A stretch of 64,000 nt of DNA from JBPYCR01 sp051846915 (GTDB lineage Bacteria; Bacillota; Bacilli; Bacillales; Amphibacillaceae): the NCBI RefSeq assembly GCF_051846915.1, contig NZ_JBPYCR010000002.1, forward strand, positions 121,872 to 185,871. Direction: 5' to 3'. The notes below the pieces were generated by a model, which was not told the origin of the DNA, did not search any database, and saw nothing but the letters and a program-made list of their open reading frames with translations. Positions 26,916 to 35,040 of this stretch are shown here, piece after piece (position 1 is the first letter of the stretch; every line of letters begins with the position of its first letter). A program made the translations under genes and the position numbers.

Positions 26916-27479
26916 TTACTCTTTTTTATAGATTGTGATGCCTATCGTATTGCTATATGTAGATTGCTTTATGACCGTAAAACTTTCACCGAGTGTATCC
27001 AATTGTTCTCTTGCTGTGTGTTCACAATAAATAACCCCATCTTTTGCTACAAGATTAAGTTTTTCTATTTTATTCAATAGATGATTGTAATTGAACTTTC
27101 CATACGGTGGATCAATTAGAATTAGATCAAATGTAATATGACGTTTTGCAACTGCTTGTAGAGCCCGATACGCATCTGTACAATATACTTCTGTTTGTTG
27201 TTCTATTTCCAAATCTTTTCTATTTTTATTAATAGTATGGATGGCTTTGGGGTTTTTATCAATAAAGATTGCTTTATCCATTCCTCTGCTGATTGATTCA
27301 ATTCCTAACGAACCACTCCCAGCAAACAAATCGAGGCACTCTCCCCCTTCAAAGAAAGGACCAATAATTTGGAATACAGCTTCTTTTACTTTATCGGATG
27401 TTGGCCTTGTCTGTTTACCAGGAACTGGTTTAACTTGACGACCTTTCAAATTACCCGCAATGATGCGCAATTGTTTCAC
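26916..27479 (-). CDS. rsmD: 16S rRNA (guanine-966-N2)-methyltransferase RsmD
   Basis: SAM-dependent methyltransferase that modifies G966 of 16S rRNA in the 30S subunit. It has 187 aa with the N-terminal RIIAGNLKGRQVKPVPG and TRPTSDKVKEAVFQI, the SAM loop CLDLFAGSGSLGIE near residue 50 and the catalytic DPPYG near residue 122. It is followed by coaD and preceded by a stretch with two adjacent inverted repeats. It corresponds to B. subtilis ylbH. Confidence 0.95.
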   Translation of the reverse strand: MKQLRIIAGNLKGRQVKPVPGKQTRPTSDKVKEAVFQIIGPFFEGGECLDLFAGSGSLGIESISRGMDKAIFIDKNPKAIHTINKNRKDLEIEQQTEVYCTDAYRALQAVAKRHITFDLILIDPPYGKFNYNHLLNKIEKLNLVAKDGVIYCEHTAREQLDTLGESFTVIKQSTYSNTIGITIYKKE

Positions 27480-27551
27480 CTCTAATTTGAAAATAACAAA
27501 AACTAATAGATTACATGTATATTATTTTTTCCTTTGTACATAATATCATAA

Positions 27552-27632
27552 TGTAACAGCGATTACATAATCGAACTGTTACGGTGACAGAGGAAGTATT
27601 TTTGCTTCCCCATAAATTCTTCCCTCTGTCAC
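27552..27632. repeat. Two adjacent inverted repeats upstream of rsmD
   Basis: The first, 27552-27581, pairs GTAACAG-CGAT with ATCG-AA-CTGTTAC. The second, 27583-27632, pairs GTGACAGAGGAAG with CTTCCCTCTGTCAC, 13 bp with one extra base, around a 23-nt loop. Neither has a T-tract. They fill the gap between ylbG and rsmD, in the leader of rsmD. Function unknown. Confidence 0.45.
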
Positions 27633-27691
27633 GTATTGATAAAGCAGAAAACAAAAATTGCATAACAGGAAAAATACATCCAATTCAGAGG

Positions 27692-27731
27692 AAAAGCCAT
27701 GCACGATATGTAAATATCATGCATGGCTTTA
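27692..27731 (-). terminator. Terminator-like hairpin at the ylbG stop
   Basis: AAAGCCATGCA-GATAT pairs with ATATC-TGCATGGCTTT, 17 bp with a G-T pair, followed on the minus strand by TTTTCC. The long stem overlaps the ylbG stop codon. T-tract is short, so efficiency is uncertain. Confidence 0.6.
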
Positions 27732-28004
27732 AATTCCCATTTTGTAGTCATATTGCTTCGCTTTATCTGGTATTGCATTTTCAAAGTTTGTTTCAACAAA
27801 TGGTTTATAGGAACGATCTACCTTGGAAACAAAAGGCAATTTCAGCAGATTGTTCTCTATTACTTCCAGCTGGTCTTGATTAACATAAATCAACGCATAT
27901 TTCATTTTCTTTGATACGTATATGAGATGGCCATGACGCCTGATCTGTTTAATATTTTTCCTATGTTGAAACCACACAATCATTCCTTGCCGTTTTACTC
28001 TCAT
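27729..28004 (-). CDS. ylbG: DUF2129 family protein YlbG
   Basis: Small cytoplasmic protein of unknown function conserved in Bacillaceae and lactobacilli. It has 91 aa: RQGMIVWFQHRKNIKQIRRHGHLIYVSKKMKYALIYV is the family core in the first half, followed by LLKLPFVSKVDRSYKPFVETNFENAIPDKAKQYDY-type sequence. There are no membrane segments or catalytic motifs. It is downstream of ylbF in the ylbD-ylbE-ylbF-ylbG minus-strand series, 67 nt apart, and ends in a hairpin. Order matches B. subtilis. Confidence 0.88.
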   Translation of the reverse strand: MRVKRQGMIVWFQHRKNIKQIRRHGHLIYVSKKMKYALIYVNQDQLEVIENNLLKLPFVSKVDRSYKPFVETNFENAIPDKAKQYDYKMGI

Positions 28005-28071
28005 TCCATATCCTCACTTACATATAAATTTTTAATCAGTATAACAAAGTAAAATTAACTGATCAAATTTT

Positions 28072-28521
28072 TTATGAAGCTTGACAGCCGCAGCTCCCGC
28101 CACTTCCGCAACCTCCACTGGAACATCCACTGTCTGTAAGTAACGCGCCGTCCTTTGGAACCATTATTTGTTCGCTTGCGCTCTTAGCAACAAGATCGCT
28201 TATATCATCAAGCAATTTTTGTAAATTACGTTCAGCAATTTTAAACGCTGCAACTTTATCATGCATATCCATCTTTCGCTTGACAGTACGGACATTTTTC
28301 ATAATTTCATTATAATCAGGGTGATACCGACCGAATCGCTGTACATCCTCGTAGTGGGATTTTATATCTACAAAAGCATTTATGAGTTCTTGCGCTTGTT
28401 TATCTTGAAGTAATTCAGTGCGAGCGTCGTTATAAGCTTCCATTACATCAGAACCCAGAATCATACGGCTTACTTTCTCTGAATGATCCAGGACATCTAC
28501 GTATTCCATCGTAGCTATCAT
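28072..28521 (-). CDS. ylbF: YlbF, subunit of the RNase Y-modulating Y-complex
   Basis: In B. subtilis YlbF forms a complex with YmcA and YaaT that carries iron-sulfur clusters and steers RNase Y mRNA processing, affecting competence, biofilm and sporulation. It has 149 aa: a helical DUF964 domain (residues 10-115, with LLQDKQAQELINAFVDIKSHY) and a C-terminal Gly/Cys tail with cysteines in CSSGGCGSGGSCGC, the likely cluster ligands. ATG at 28521 is chosen from the GGAGGTG 9 nt upstream. It follows ylbE. ymcA and yaaT are not in this window. Confidence 0.92.
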   Translation of the reverse strand: MIATMEYVDVLDHSEKVSRMILGSDVMEAYNDARTELLQDKQAQELINAFVDIKSHYEDVQRFGRYHPDYNEIMKNVRTVKRKMDMHDKVAAFKIAERNLQKLLDDISDLVAKSASEQIMVPKDGALLTDSGCSSGGCGSGGSCGCQAS

Positions 28522-28582
28522 AAAAACTAACACCTCCGACTTCATCATATCATTTTATTTGCTAGTTGGAAATGATAGTTAT

Positions 28583-28816
28583 TTAATCTTTCATCGCCTC
28601 GGCAAAAGAAATAAGCATATGTGCCATTTGCAGTTGTTCATTCATTTGTCCAAGTCTCTGGGAAAATGTTTTTCCATAAAAAAGCTTTGCTTCTTTTTCT
28701 AATTGATAAATTCGGGTCGGATCTCTCGTAATATACCGATACCATATTGGTTGATAGCGAACGAATTGGAGTAAATGGGGGTTCTCCTTTAAATAGGTGT
28801 AGCTGTTTAAATCCAT
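28583..28816 (-). CDS. ylbE: YlbE-like protein
   Basis: Small soluble protein of the YlbE family, function unknown. It has 77 aa with the family signature YLKENPHLLQFVRYQPIWYR at the start, then RDPTRIYQLEKEAKLFYGKT and a helical C-terminus. The ATG at 28816 follows GGAGAGAG. It lies 14 nt after ylbD, indicating cotranscription, and upstream of ylbF. No membrane segments. Confidence 0.88.
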   Translation of the reverse strand: MDLNSYTYLKENPHLLQFVRYQPIWYRYITRDPTRIYQLEKEAKLFYGKTFSQRLGQMNEQLQMAHMLISFAEAMKD

Positions 28817-28830
28817 TTTACTCTCTCCTT

Positions 28831-29223
28831 CTAATCCATAAACCGGCGGAAACGATCATTTTGATAATTCGTTTTCGACTGTTTTGTATCTTGAAATTGT
28901 CCTAACACTTCCTGTACGGTATCAATCGTCTTATTTAATTGCTGTACTTGATCCTGTACTTTATTGAAATCAATCTTTTCTGTATATTTCATAAGCTGGC
29001 TGAACAGTTCCATTTGTTTTTTTTTCGTGCTACTATTTTCTTCTGACGAGTCGGCTGTATTATCATACTTATCCCAATAAGGGTCGTCATCACCAAGTAA
29101 TGCCCACTTCTCGTAAATTTCCTGCCAAGAGCCGCCGCTTTTTCGCACTTCTTCAATTAATTTCGGCTTTCTATTAATAAACGTTTTAAACGCACGAACA
29201 GTAGGATCTAATTTATCTTCCAT
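28831..29223 (-). CDS. ylbD: Spore coat protein YlbD
   Basis: Putative inner spore coat protein known from Bacillus. It has 130 aa with the N-terminal family block DPTVRAFKTFINRKPKLIEEVRKSG followed by WQEIYEKWALLGDDDPYWDKY; the second half is charged and coiled-coil-like (DFNKVQDQVQQLNKTIDTVQ-type), ending in NDRFRRFMD. It is the first gene of a ylbD-E-F-(G) cluster on the minus strand, 14 nt before ylbE. The upstream region contains repeat elements. Coat assignment follows the family and was not tested by sequence features. Confidence 0.85.
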   Translation of the reverse strand: MEDKLDPTVRAFKTFINRKPKLIEEVRKSGGSWQEIYEKWALLGDDDPYWDKYDNTADSSEENSSTKKKQMELFSQLMKYTEKIDFNKVQDQVQQLNKTIDTVQEVLGQFQDTKQSKTNYQNDRFRRFMD

Positions 29224-29429
29224 TCAAATCACTCCGTATTTCTTAATCGAGAAAAGCCTATATTATAATATGCACGCCAAAAGTGGGTGTGCGTTATACA
29301 CAGATTTCTCCGACAAAGTAGTGAAAAATAAAACGAACAATAATAAAGAAGAACGATCACTAGATACAACGAGCGAATCTTTTTATACGTAGTTGTTTTA
29401 AACTGCGACGTAATATAAATGACCGCTAC

Positions 29430-29530
29430 GAAAAAACACTGCGCTTTCCGTGGGCGGCTGATGTCCTCAGGCTACGCCTTGCGGTGTTTCATCTAGGCCT
29501 CTCCTCCCACAGGAGTCTCCGTGTTTTTTC
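29430..29530. repeat. GC-rich inverted-end repeat element, first part
   Basis: The segment is bounded by GAAAAAACAC (29430-29439) and its exact inverse GTGTTTTTTC (29521-29530). Inside are GCTTTCCGTGGGCGGCTGA and CTCCCACAGGAGTCTCC. The base composition is distinctly richer in G and C than the surroundings. No coding frame is supported. It lies in the 636-nt gap between ylbD and ylbC. Confidence 0.6.
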
Positions 29531-29582
29531 TCCGCTGTGCTGTGCTTATTTACTTCTTATCATTGGAGTTGTTAATACGATA

Positions 29583-29712
29583 GTTGATTGGAGTGGAGGA
29601 CAGTTGACTCCTGCGGGAAAAGCAACATCTGAAGACCCCGCAGGAAGTGGTTTTCTTCCGAGGAGGCTGAAGAGTTGCCCGCGGAAAGCAACTGTACGTA
29701 ACGTAAATCAAC
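29583..29712. repeat. GC-rich inverted-end repeat element, second part
   Basis: Bounded by GTTGATT and AATCAAC, with nested CAGTTG and CAACTG. Inside are CTCCTGCGGGAAAAGCAAC, GAAGACCCCGCAGGAAG and GAGGAGGCTGAAG, a sequence style I associate with dispersed elements in Bacillaceae genomes. Orientation is opposite to the first part at 29430-29530. No gene is seen in 29713-29859. Confidence 0.6.
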
Positions 29713-29859
29713 GAAGCACTTATGTCGCGGTTTATGCGTAATCAGCACCAAAGCTTTCGAAAACGACAAAAAAGAAATCCAAACAAATTAAACCAAAAAG
29801 GTTTCAATCGCTCGGATTACGGTAGATTTATATTTGTTGCTCGTCTTTCACTTTTTTTA

Positions 29860-30927
29860 TTATGGTTTGGCTAAAAAGTTCTGTGTATAATATTGACGAT
29901 ACACCCCTATGCCCAAGTGAGTGTAGGTTTCTTTCAACAGAGCTTCCCGGTGTCCTTTACTATTCAACCAGCCTTCCATTGCAGCTGGTGCATCCGAATA
30001 TTGTGCAGCAATATTTTCTCCCGCTTCAATGTAATATACTTCTTGCGCTTCTAATCGATCTCTCAACCCATTACCATTTTGGCTATAATGAGAAAAGTAA
30101 TTGTTTTCAGCCATGTCCTTACTATGTAGAAACGCAACATCACTCGCCTGTTCATCTATACGGAGTGGAGATTGCTGATGCCGTTGTCTGATTACATTTG
30201 TTAAATCAAGTATTTGTTTTTCCATTCCATTTTGAACTTTTTCCCATTCCTCACTTGATAATACAGGATGATCCTCCAGTTCACCGCGGTATTCCATTTC
30301 ATAAAATCGATGCTGAAGCAATGTCTCTCCATCCAATAATCGAACCGATGAAAGTTCATCTGAAAAAGTATCAAAATAAAATTGAACGTATAAATCATCC
30401 TCTAATTGAATTAGAGGTTGTAATTTCATATCGTCCGCATTTAAACGAAACGTATAAAACGAGATTCCTTCACGATAGGAAATTTCATTCGAAAAAGTAA
30501 ACATCTCTTCTATTTCATTATAAGTTTGGCCAATTTCAAGCGGTGCAATCGACAAACCGTTCCCTGTAGCAAAAACAGTTACAATCCGATTATCTTTTAC
30601 ACCAAATTGAATATATTCATCTTCCTGATCCGTATACACCCACCACTTATAGCCGTAAGCACTTTTGTCTTTACGGTCAGGCTTGTCAAATGCTTCTGTC
30701 AGCTCACTTGATGATTTACCAACCCACGTGAACAAATCCCCCTCCATTAACCCTTTCGTTTGCTTAGGAGACGGAACCTGTTTTGTTTTTGTTTGCTGCT
30801 TATCCAGTGTGGACTGCAGGTGTTCAGCTGAATGTTTAGAGTCATTAGAAAAGTAATCCTGTTGAATTATAAAATAACCGCCGAATAAAAGTAGTGCTAC
30901 TAGAACGATAAGTTGAATCATCCGCAT
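29860..30927 (-). CDS. ylbC: CAP-domain secreted/membrane protein YlbC
   Basis: Extracytoplasmic protein of the SCP/PR1 (CAP) superfamily, function unknown. It has 355 aa: an N-terminal uncleaved signal-anchor (IQLIVLVALLLFGGYFII), a Lys/Gln-rich linker, a CAP-associated domain (about residues 60-215, from LFTWVGKSSSELTEAFDKPD), and a C-terminal CAP domain (residues 230-350) with LTNVIRQRHQ, SHYSQNGNGLRDRLEA, AGENIAAQY and WLNSKGHREALL. The His and Glu residues of the CAP cavity are present (HSKDMA, GENI, GHREALL). Order relative to ylbD matches B. subtilis. Confidence 0.9.
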   Translation of the reverse strand: MRMIQLIVLVALLLFGGYFIIQQDYFSNDSKHSAEHLQSTLDKQQTKTKQVPSPKQTKGLMEGDLFTWVGKSSSELTEAFDKPDRKDKSAYGYKWWVYTDQEDEYIQFGVKDNRIVTVFATGNGLSIAPLEIGQTYNEIEEMFTFSNEISYREGISFYTFRLNADDMKLQPLIQLEDDLYVQFYFDTFSDELSSVRLLDGETLLQHRFYEMEYRGELEDHPVLSSEEWEKVQNGMEKQILDLTNVIRQRHQQSPLRIDEQASDVAFLHSKDMAENNYFSHYSQNGNGLRDRLEAQEVYYIEAGENIAAQYSDAPAAMEGWLNSKGHREALLKETYTHLGIGVYRQYYTQNFLAKP

Positions 30928-31109
30928 ATAAATTACTCCTTTGCATTCTATATATTTCCATTATATGTACAAGCCAAACGTTACATACTTACTTTTCGCA
31001 AAGTGATAACAATCCCTATAATTGATCAAGATTTCTACTCTTATCAATTGCAAACTGGACTAAATTCTAATATGATAGCCTTAGTGAGAATAAAGTTGAG
31101 GTGGTTAAT

Positions 31110-31475
31110 ATGAAATTAGAAAACATAGGATTGGAAGATACTGTAATAGATATCGTGCCACTAAACCATATTATGGGTAAACATGCTTTTATACTCGGTG
31201 AATCGTGGGATTATGAAAGAGTAACTTATGATTATAGAATAGGTTCTCAAGAAAAAAATGTTACATATTACATCCGTATACAAGGTGAAGCAATTGAAGG
31301 GGATATTGATAAAAAAGATGCTGTCGTTAAACTAAAGACACCTCTTTTGGGTAAACATTATTATCCTCATGGCGTTGAGTATGGTGAAGATGAAAATTTC
31401 CCCGAAAACCTCGTAGAACGCGCAAATAACCTTGTTAAAAAAGTAAAAGAAGAATTGGATAGCCACAAAAAATAG
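31110..31475 (+). CDS. YugN-like family protein
   Basis: Small cytoplasmic protein of the YugN family, function unknown. It has 121 aa from ATG 31110, which follows GAGGTGG at 5 nt; an upstream GTG overlaps that site. It is rich in beta-strand-like segments: FILGESWDYERVTYDYRIG, VTYYIRIQGEAIEGDI and LKTPLLGKHYYPHGVEYGED, ending in a charged helix. It stands alone on the plus strand with its own terminator and is not part of the ylb synteny, so it is likely an insertion relative to B. subtilis. Confidence 0.8.
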   Translation: MKLENIGLEDTVIDIVPLNHIMGKHAFILGESWDYERVTYDYRIGSQEKNVTYYIRIQGEAIEGDIDKKDAVVKLKTPLLGKHYYPHGVEYGEDENFPENLVERANNLVKKVKEELDSHKK

Positions 31476-31495
31476 TTACGATACTTCAAAATATG

Positions 31496-31532
31496 CCAAT
31501 AACTCTATTACCATAGAGTTATTGGTTTTTTT
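31496..31532 (+). terminator. Terminator after the yugN-like gene
   Basis: CCAATAACTCTA, loop TTACCA, TAGAGTTATTGG then TTTTTTTC. Perfect 12-bp stem. Confidence 0.92.
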
Positions 31533-31552
31533 CAACAGATAAGAATGTATAT

Positions 31553-31830
31553 AATTTTGTGCATAGCTGTCTAGCTTAAGCGCCCAGAAACTAGGCGACT
31601 TCCTGCAACGCCTTGCGATAAAGAAGACTTGCCGATTGGCTTAGACAGAGGCTTAGTCGCCCTTATGCCCTTGGGTGAAAGTCATCATCGATTCGGTAAG
31701 ACAAAGGAGGGCCAACTAAATACGGCCTTTGCGGCCAACGTTGGCATACCCCTTTTGCAGGGGCATGATTCCTTTATCTTAGTTGCTTCAGTCCAGTCGC
31801 TACGTTTCTAGGCAGGGCGCTTGCGCTTTT
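31553..31830 (+). repeat. Long dispersed repeat, copy B (about 280 bp)
   Basis: Inverted relative to copy A at 19850-20278. Shared ordered blocks: ATTTTGTGCATAGCTGTC at the start, CCCAGAAACTAGGCGACTTC, AAGACTTGCCGATTG, the TCATCATCGATTCGG stretch, CCCCTTTTGCAGGGGCATGA and the TCGCTACGTTTCTAGG end. Internal palindromes such as GGCCTTTGCGGCC and CCCCTTTTGCAGGGG suggest a folded RNA or DNA. No gene is supported in this stretch. Confidence 0.75.
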
Positions 31831-32069
31831 CTTTAACATAAAGGGGTTCTGCGTCTGTTCAAATAATCAAATACGTGCTATATTTTTTATAGGTATTGTT
31901 CATAAGGTTAGGGTAAAGGCTCTTTAATCTTCTTTGGTAATTTGCTTCGATTGTTCCTCACCTATAGTAGAACATAAATACCAAGTACGGTGAGCGGAAT
32001 TCTGATTTTTAACCCCTCTTGAGTACGTATAGGCAATAACCGAGTAAATGAAAGGAGATAATATATACT

Positions 32070-33128
32070 TTGATTCGAAAACTGACAAAACGCCATTGGA
32101 CATTTATTTTTTTGATTATTGTACTTGTTTTATTTTTTTATTTTATTTTACCTGTCTCCATCCCCTTAATAACTGCATTTATAACCGCTATTATTCTTAA
32201 TCCAATAGTCCGTCTGATACAGAGAAGGACGAAGTTTAACAGAAAGATATCCGTTATCATTGTATTTTTATTATTCAGTATAATCGTTGGTTTTACAGGC
32301 ACAGTAGTTGTAACAAAAGCAATTGCCCAAGTAGTTAATTTCGTAGAAGATGTCCCGTCCCACGTTAATGAAATTAATTTAATTTATACAAAATGGGAAG
32401 AAGATTTCCAACAATATACACAAACATTACCACCCGAATTTTTCGAGCAGGTTTCCAACAGTTTGGAAGAAAATATAGACGCACTTGCCACAACGATTAA
32501 AAAGGTCATCACGCTTGATAATATTGCACAAATATTTGCTAAAATACCTCAATACTTACTTAGTTTTCTTGTTTACTTAATTGCTTTATTTCTGTTTATG
32601 CTTGAACTGCCGATTGTTAAATCTAAAGCATATCATTTATTTACGGAAGAAACGGCCAAAAAAGTATCTTTTATGAATGCACGTCTATCCAGTGTACTAC
32701 TTGGATTTTTAAAAGCTCAATTTTTAGTAAGTATCATTATTTTCATTGTTTCTTTAATAGGCTTGCTATTTATAGCTCCGGAAATCGCCATTGTCATGGC
32801 CATAATTATTTGGTTGGTTGATTTAATCCCAATCATAGGTTCCATTATCATACTGGCTCCATGGGCAGCATTTATGTTTTTATCCGGGAATTCTGCAATG
32901 GCTATTCAATTATCCATTCTTGCTATCCTGCTCTTGGCTATCCGACGAATTATCGAACCAAAATTAATGGGACAACATATCGGGCTTTCACCGCTGGCCA
33001 CGTTAATTGCCATGTTTCTTGGTCTCAAATTAATTGGTATTACCGGGTTTGTTCTAGGTCCATTGCTTGTAATTGCTTTTACTTCGGCAAAAGAAGCTGG
33101 GATTATTAAATGGGGCATGAAAATCTAA
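32070..33128 (+). CDS. AI-2E family transporter / permease
   Basis: Polytopic membrane protein of the AI-2E exporter (UPF0118, PerM) family. It has 352 aa with two N-terminal helices, a long extracytoplasmic helical region (about residues 85-150), then further helices and the family motif DLIPIIGSIIILAPWAAFMFLSG-type near residue 250 and EPKLMGQHIGLSPLATLIAMFLGLKLIG-type near residue 295. The likely start is TTG 32070 after AAAGGAG. Its substrate is unknown; Bacillus relatives include YtvI. It is monocistronic between repeat B and a terminator. Confidence 0.87.
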   Translation: MIRKLTKRHWTFIFLIIVLVLFFYFILPVSIPLITAFITAIILNPIVRLIQRRTKFNRKISVIIVFLLFSIIVGFTGTVVVTKAIAQVVNFVEDVPSHVNEINLIYTKWEEDFQQYTQTLPPEFFEQVSNSLEENIDALATTIKKVITLDNIAQIFAKIPQYLLSFLVYLIALFLFMLELPIVKSKAYHLFTEETAKKVSFMNARLSSVLLGFLKAQFLVSIIIFIVSLIGLLFIAPEIAIVMAIIIWLVDLIPIIGSIIILAPWAAFMFLSGNSAMAIQLSILAILLLAIRRIIEPKLMGQHIGLSPLATLIAMFLGLKLIGITGFVLGPLLVIAFTSAKEAGIIKWGMKI

Positions 33129-33187
33129 GCAGATATCCTAGATTTGCGAGTTGCATTGGATAATAATAAATTCATACCTGTATTAAC

Positions 33188-33233
33188 AAAAAAACGAGGC
33201 AATAAGCATTTACGCTTTTTCCCTCGTTTTTTT
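33188..33233. terminator. Bidirectional terminator between the AI-2E gene and ctaM
   Basis: AAAAAAACGAGG pairs with CCTCGTTTTTTT around an inner AAGC/GCTT stem. A-tract on one side and T-tract on the other serve convergent transcripts on both strands. Confidence 0.88.
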
Positions 33234-33244
33234 GAATTAATAAC

Positions 33245-33700
33245 CTAATAACCAAGTATTGCTCTAATCAAGCTTGTAGTTTCTCCGCCCCTGAAAACAA
33301 CATATAGCAGAAAATATACAATTACACCTGTTATGGCACCACCAAACCAGATGACACTTGTTATTGGTCCAATTTTTTCGTGCTTCGTAATATTCCTTTT
33401 CCATGCCAACACAAGTGTAGTAACACCAAATACTAACCCAACAGTCGCAAGAATAATATGAAAAAGCAAAAAGACCGTATAATAAACCTTTATGTCTTCA
33501 GGTCCGCCGAAACTCGTACTACCGACTACAACTGTTTTCGTAATATACGTGACAAAAAATAAGAGTGCGCTATATGCAGCAAACGTCATTGCTTTTTTAT
33601 GTGCCGTTTTTTTTCCTTTAATAATTAACCGCCAGCCAATTGCAACAAAAGTAGCGCTTATAATAATGAAAATGGTACTAACCGTTGGTAAAAATGGCAT
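33245..33700 (-). CDS. ctaM: DUF420 membrane protein, oxidase assembly factor CtaM (YozB type)
   Basis: Integral membrane protein of the DUF420 family; in Staphylococcus the member CtaM is needed for active heme-A oxidase. It has 151 aa with four membrane helices (about residues 5-25, 40-60, 75-98, 115-138). Conserved histidines occur in KKTAHKKAM and LLFHIILATVGL. In B. subtilis the homologue YozB is encoded elsewhere; here the gene lies beside ctaG at the end of the oxidase cluster, supporting an oxidase role. The exact mechanism is not known. Confidence 0.82.
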   Translation of the reverse strand: MPFLPTVSTIFIIISATFVAIGWRLIIKGKKTAHKKAMTFAAYSALLFFVTYITKTVVVGSTSFGGPEDIKVYYTVFLLFHIILATVGLVFGVTTLVLAWKRNITKHEKIGPITSVIWFGGAITGVIVYFLLYVVFRGGETTSLIRAILGY

Positions 33701-33842
33701 TATTTAATTATTTCCTTTCAAAGAATCTAATATACTTACATTTTAGTTCATAAGACAATAAAAAGCTAAATAGTACGAAGAAATTCATGCTAACGCTGTT
33801 CGTCTAAACAAGTTATATCGCACTCTCTTTACCCACTTGTTT

Positions 33843-34745
33843 TTAATGATTTTGTAAAGCAGCTGGAATAGGGTCGACCTCCATATTCTTTCTCGAAAAC
33901 CAACGAAAGAAAATGCGCCCGATCAAAATGCCGTAAACGATTTCCTGTATAAACTTCATAATAATACCACCAAGTTGTTGATCATCCAATATACTTAATG
34001 GCGAGAACATTTCCGGTCCTGACAGTGTCGTTTGCAGACCGCTCAGAACATCACCTGGAACACATAAACTTAACGCCTGTAACCAAGCTCCCTCTGAAGT
34101 ATAAGCGGAATAAGCCGGATTACTAGCAAAGATAAGCAGTGCACAAGCAATCGTAATAATTGCTGCACTCGCAACTAAATAACCAATTTTAAGCAACGGA
34201 TTTAATGTGTCTAGCCTTTTAATAGGAGCCATAATCGGCCACCACATTATAAATGCGAGAACGATTAATACGATGGATATTGAACTATGAGCAAGTTGGG
34301 ATGTTTTAGAAAAGTCAAACACAACAGGAATATGGTATATAGAGAACAAACCATTAAATAATAACAGTGCAATTAATGGCTTTGATAAGAGGCTAAAAAT
34401 TGGTTTAACCCATTTAGTATTGACAACCTTTTCCCAAATCCATACTGGCACTCCTTTATATATGAAGATTGGAAATATAAAATAAAATACAGCCATCTGA
34501 ATCATGTGTGCACTTAACATTATATGAGAAAGTAAATCAACCGGTGACCCTTTCACCGCATAGAGTAAAATAAGTCCAACGTAGAAATTAACATGCTGCT
34601 TTGTTGTCGGTTTTTCATTATCGCCAAACTTTTTTCTAAACGTTCCAGTTATTAAATGGTACAGAACTGCAAGGCTAATGATAAACAAAAGGAAATACGG
34701 ACTCCACAGTGCCCGAAATCCGAATATTTGTAACTCAAGCCACAT
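33843..34745 (-). CDS. ctaG: Cytochrome c oxidase assembly factor CtaG
   Basis: Polytopic membrane protein of the caa3_CtaG family, required for formation of active caa3 oxidase in Bacillus, probably at the copper-insertion stage. It has 300 aa with about seven helices. Family features are AVKGSPVDLLSHIMLSAHMIQM with histidines near residue 80, FYFIFPIFIYKGVPVWIW, and MWWPIMAPIKRL. It is distinct from the copper-binding Cox11-type CtaG of proteobacteria. It is downstream of ctaF after a terminator-like hairpin and a 295-nt gap, so may have its own promoter. Confidence 0.92.
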   Translation of the reverse strand: MWLELQIFGFRALWSPYFLLFIISLAVLYHLITGTFRKKFGDNEKPTTKQHVNFYVGLILLYAVKGSPVDLLSHIMLSAHMIQMAVFYFIFPIFIYKGVPVWIWEKVVNTKWVKPIFSLLSKPLIALLLFNGLFSIYHIPVVFDFSKTSQLAHSSISIVLIVLAFIMWWPIMAPIKRLDTLNPLLKIGYLVASAAIITIACALLIFASNPAYSAYTSEGAWLQALSLCVPGDVLSGLQTTLSGPEMFSPLSILDDQQLGGIIMKFIQEIVYGILIGRIFFRWFSRKNMEVDPIPAALQNH

Positions 34746-34991
34746 GATACTTCACCTCAGTATAAACATTATACTTCTATTATAACTTAGTTTAAGAGCT
34801 TACACACATTGGTTCTGTGACAATACAACAACATTTTATCATGTTCGACTATCATGGGCTGTTCCATCGGTTAGACTCTAAGCCTAGCTATGGTAAACAG
34901 AGAAGTGTTGATTTTTTTGTAGGTCTATAATGTGGATCTTACCAAGTACCAGTTTTACTCTATCTTTCTGGTGTCCTTATTGTTTTTAGAA

Positions 34992-35028
34992 TAGAAAAAG
35001 ACCAGGAAAACATTGTTCCCCGATCTTC
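34992..35028 (-). terminator. Probable terminator after ctaF
   Basis: On the minus strand AGATCGGGGAA pairs imperfectly with TTTTCCTGGTCT over a 5-nt loop, followed by TTTTTCT. Stem has mismatches, so read-through to ctaG is plausible. Confidence 0.6.
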
Positions 35029-35040
35029 TTCCTTAACCTA

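Noticed and set aside
29484..29741. 85-codon plus-strand frame across the GC-rich elements
   Set aside because: It spans two separate inverted-end elements and has no ribosome binding site; G+C-rich repeats often lack stops by composition.
29734..29874. 46-codon plus-strand frame (MRNQHQSFRKRQKRNPN at its start) after the GC-rich repeats, with a hydrophobic end
   Set aside because: No ribosome binding site before the ATG, the end overlaps the ylbC 3' end antisense, and the start lies at the edge of a repeat. Most likely chance.
31629..31811. 60-codon open frame inside repeat copy B
   Set aside because: It is not open in copy A, and the shared blocks vary without regard to codons. The repeat is non-coding.
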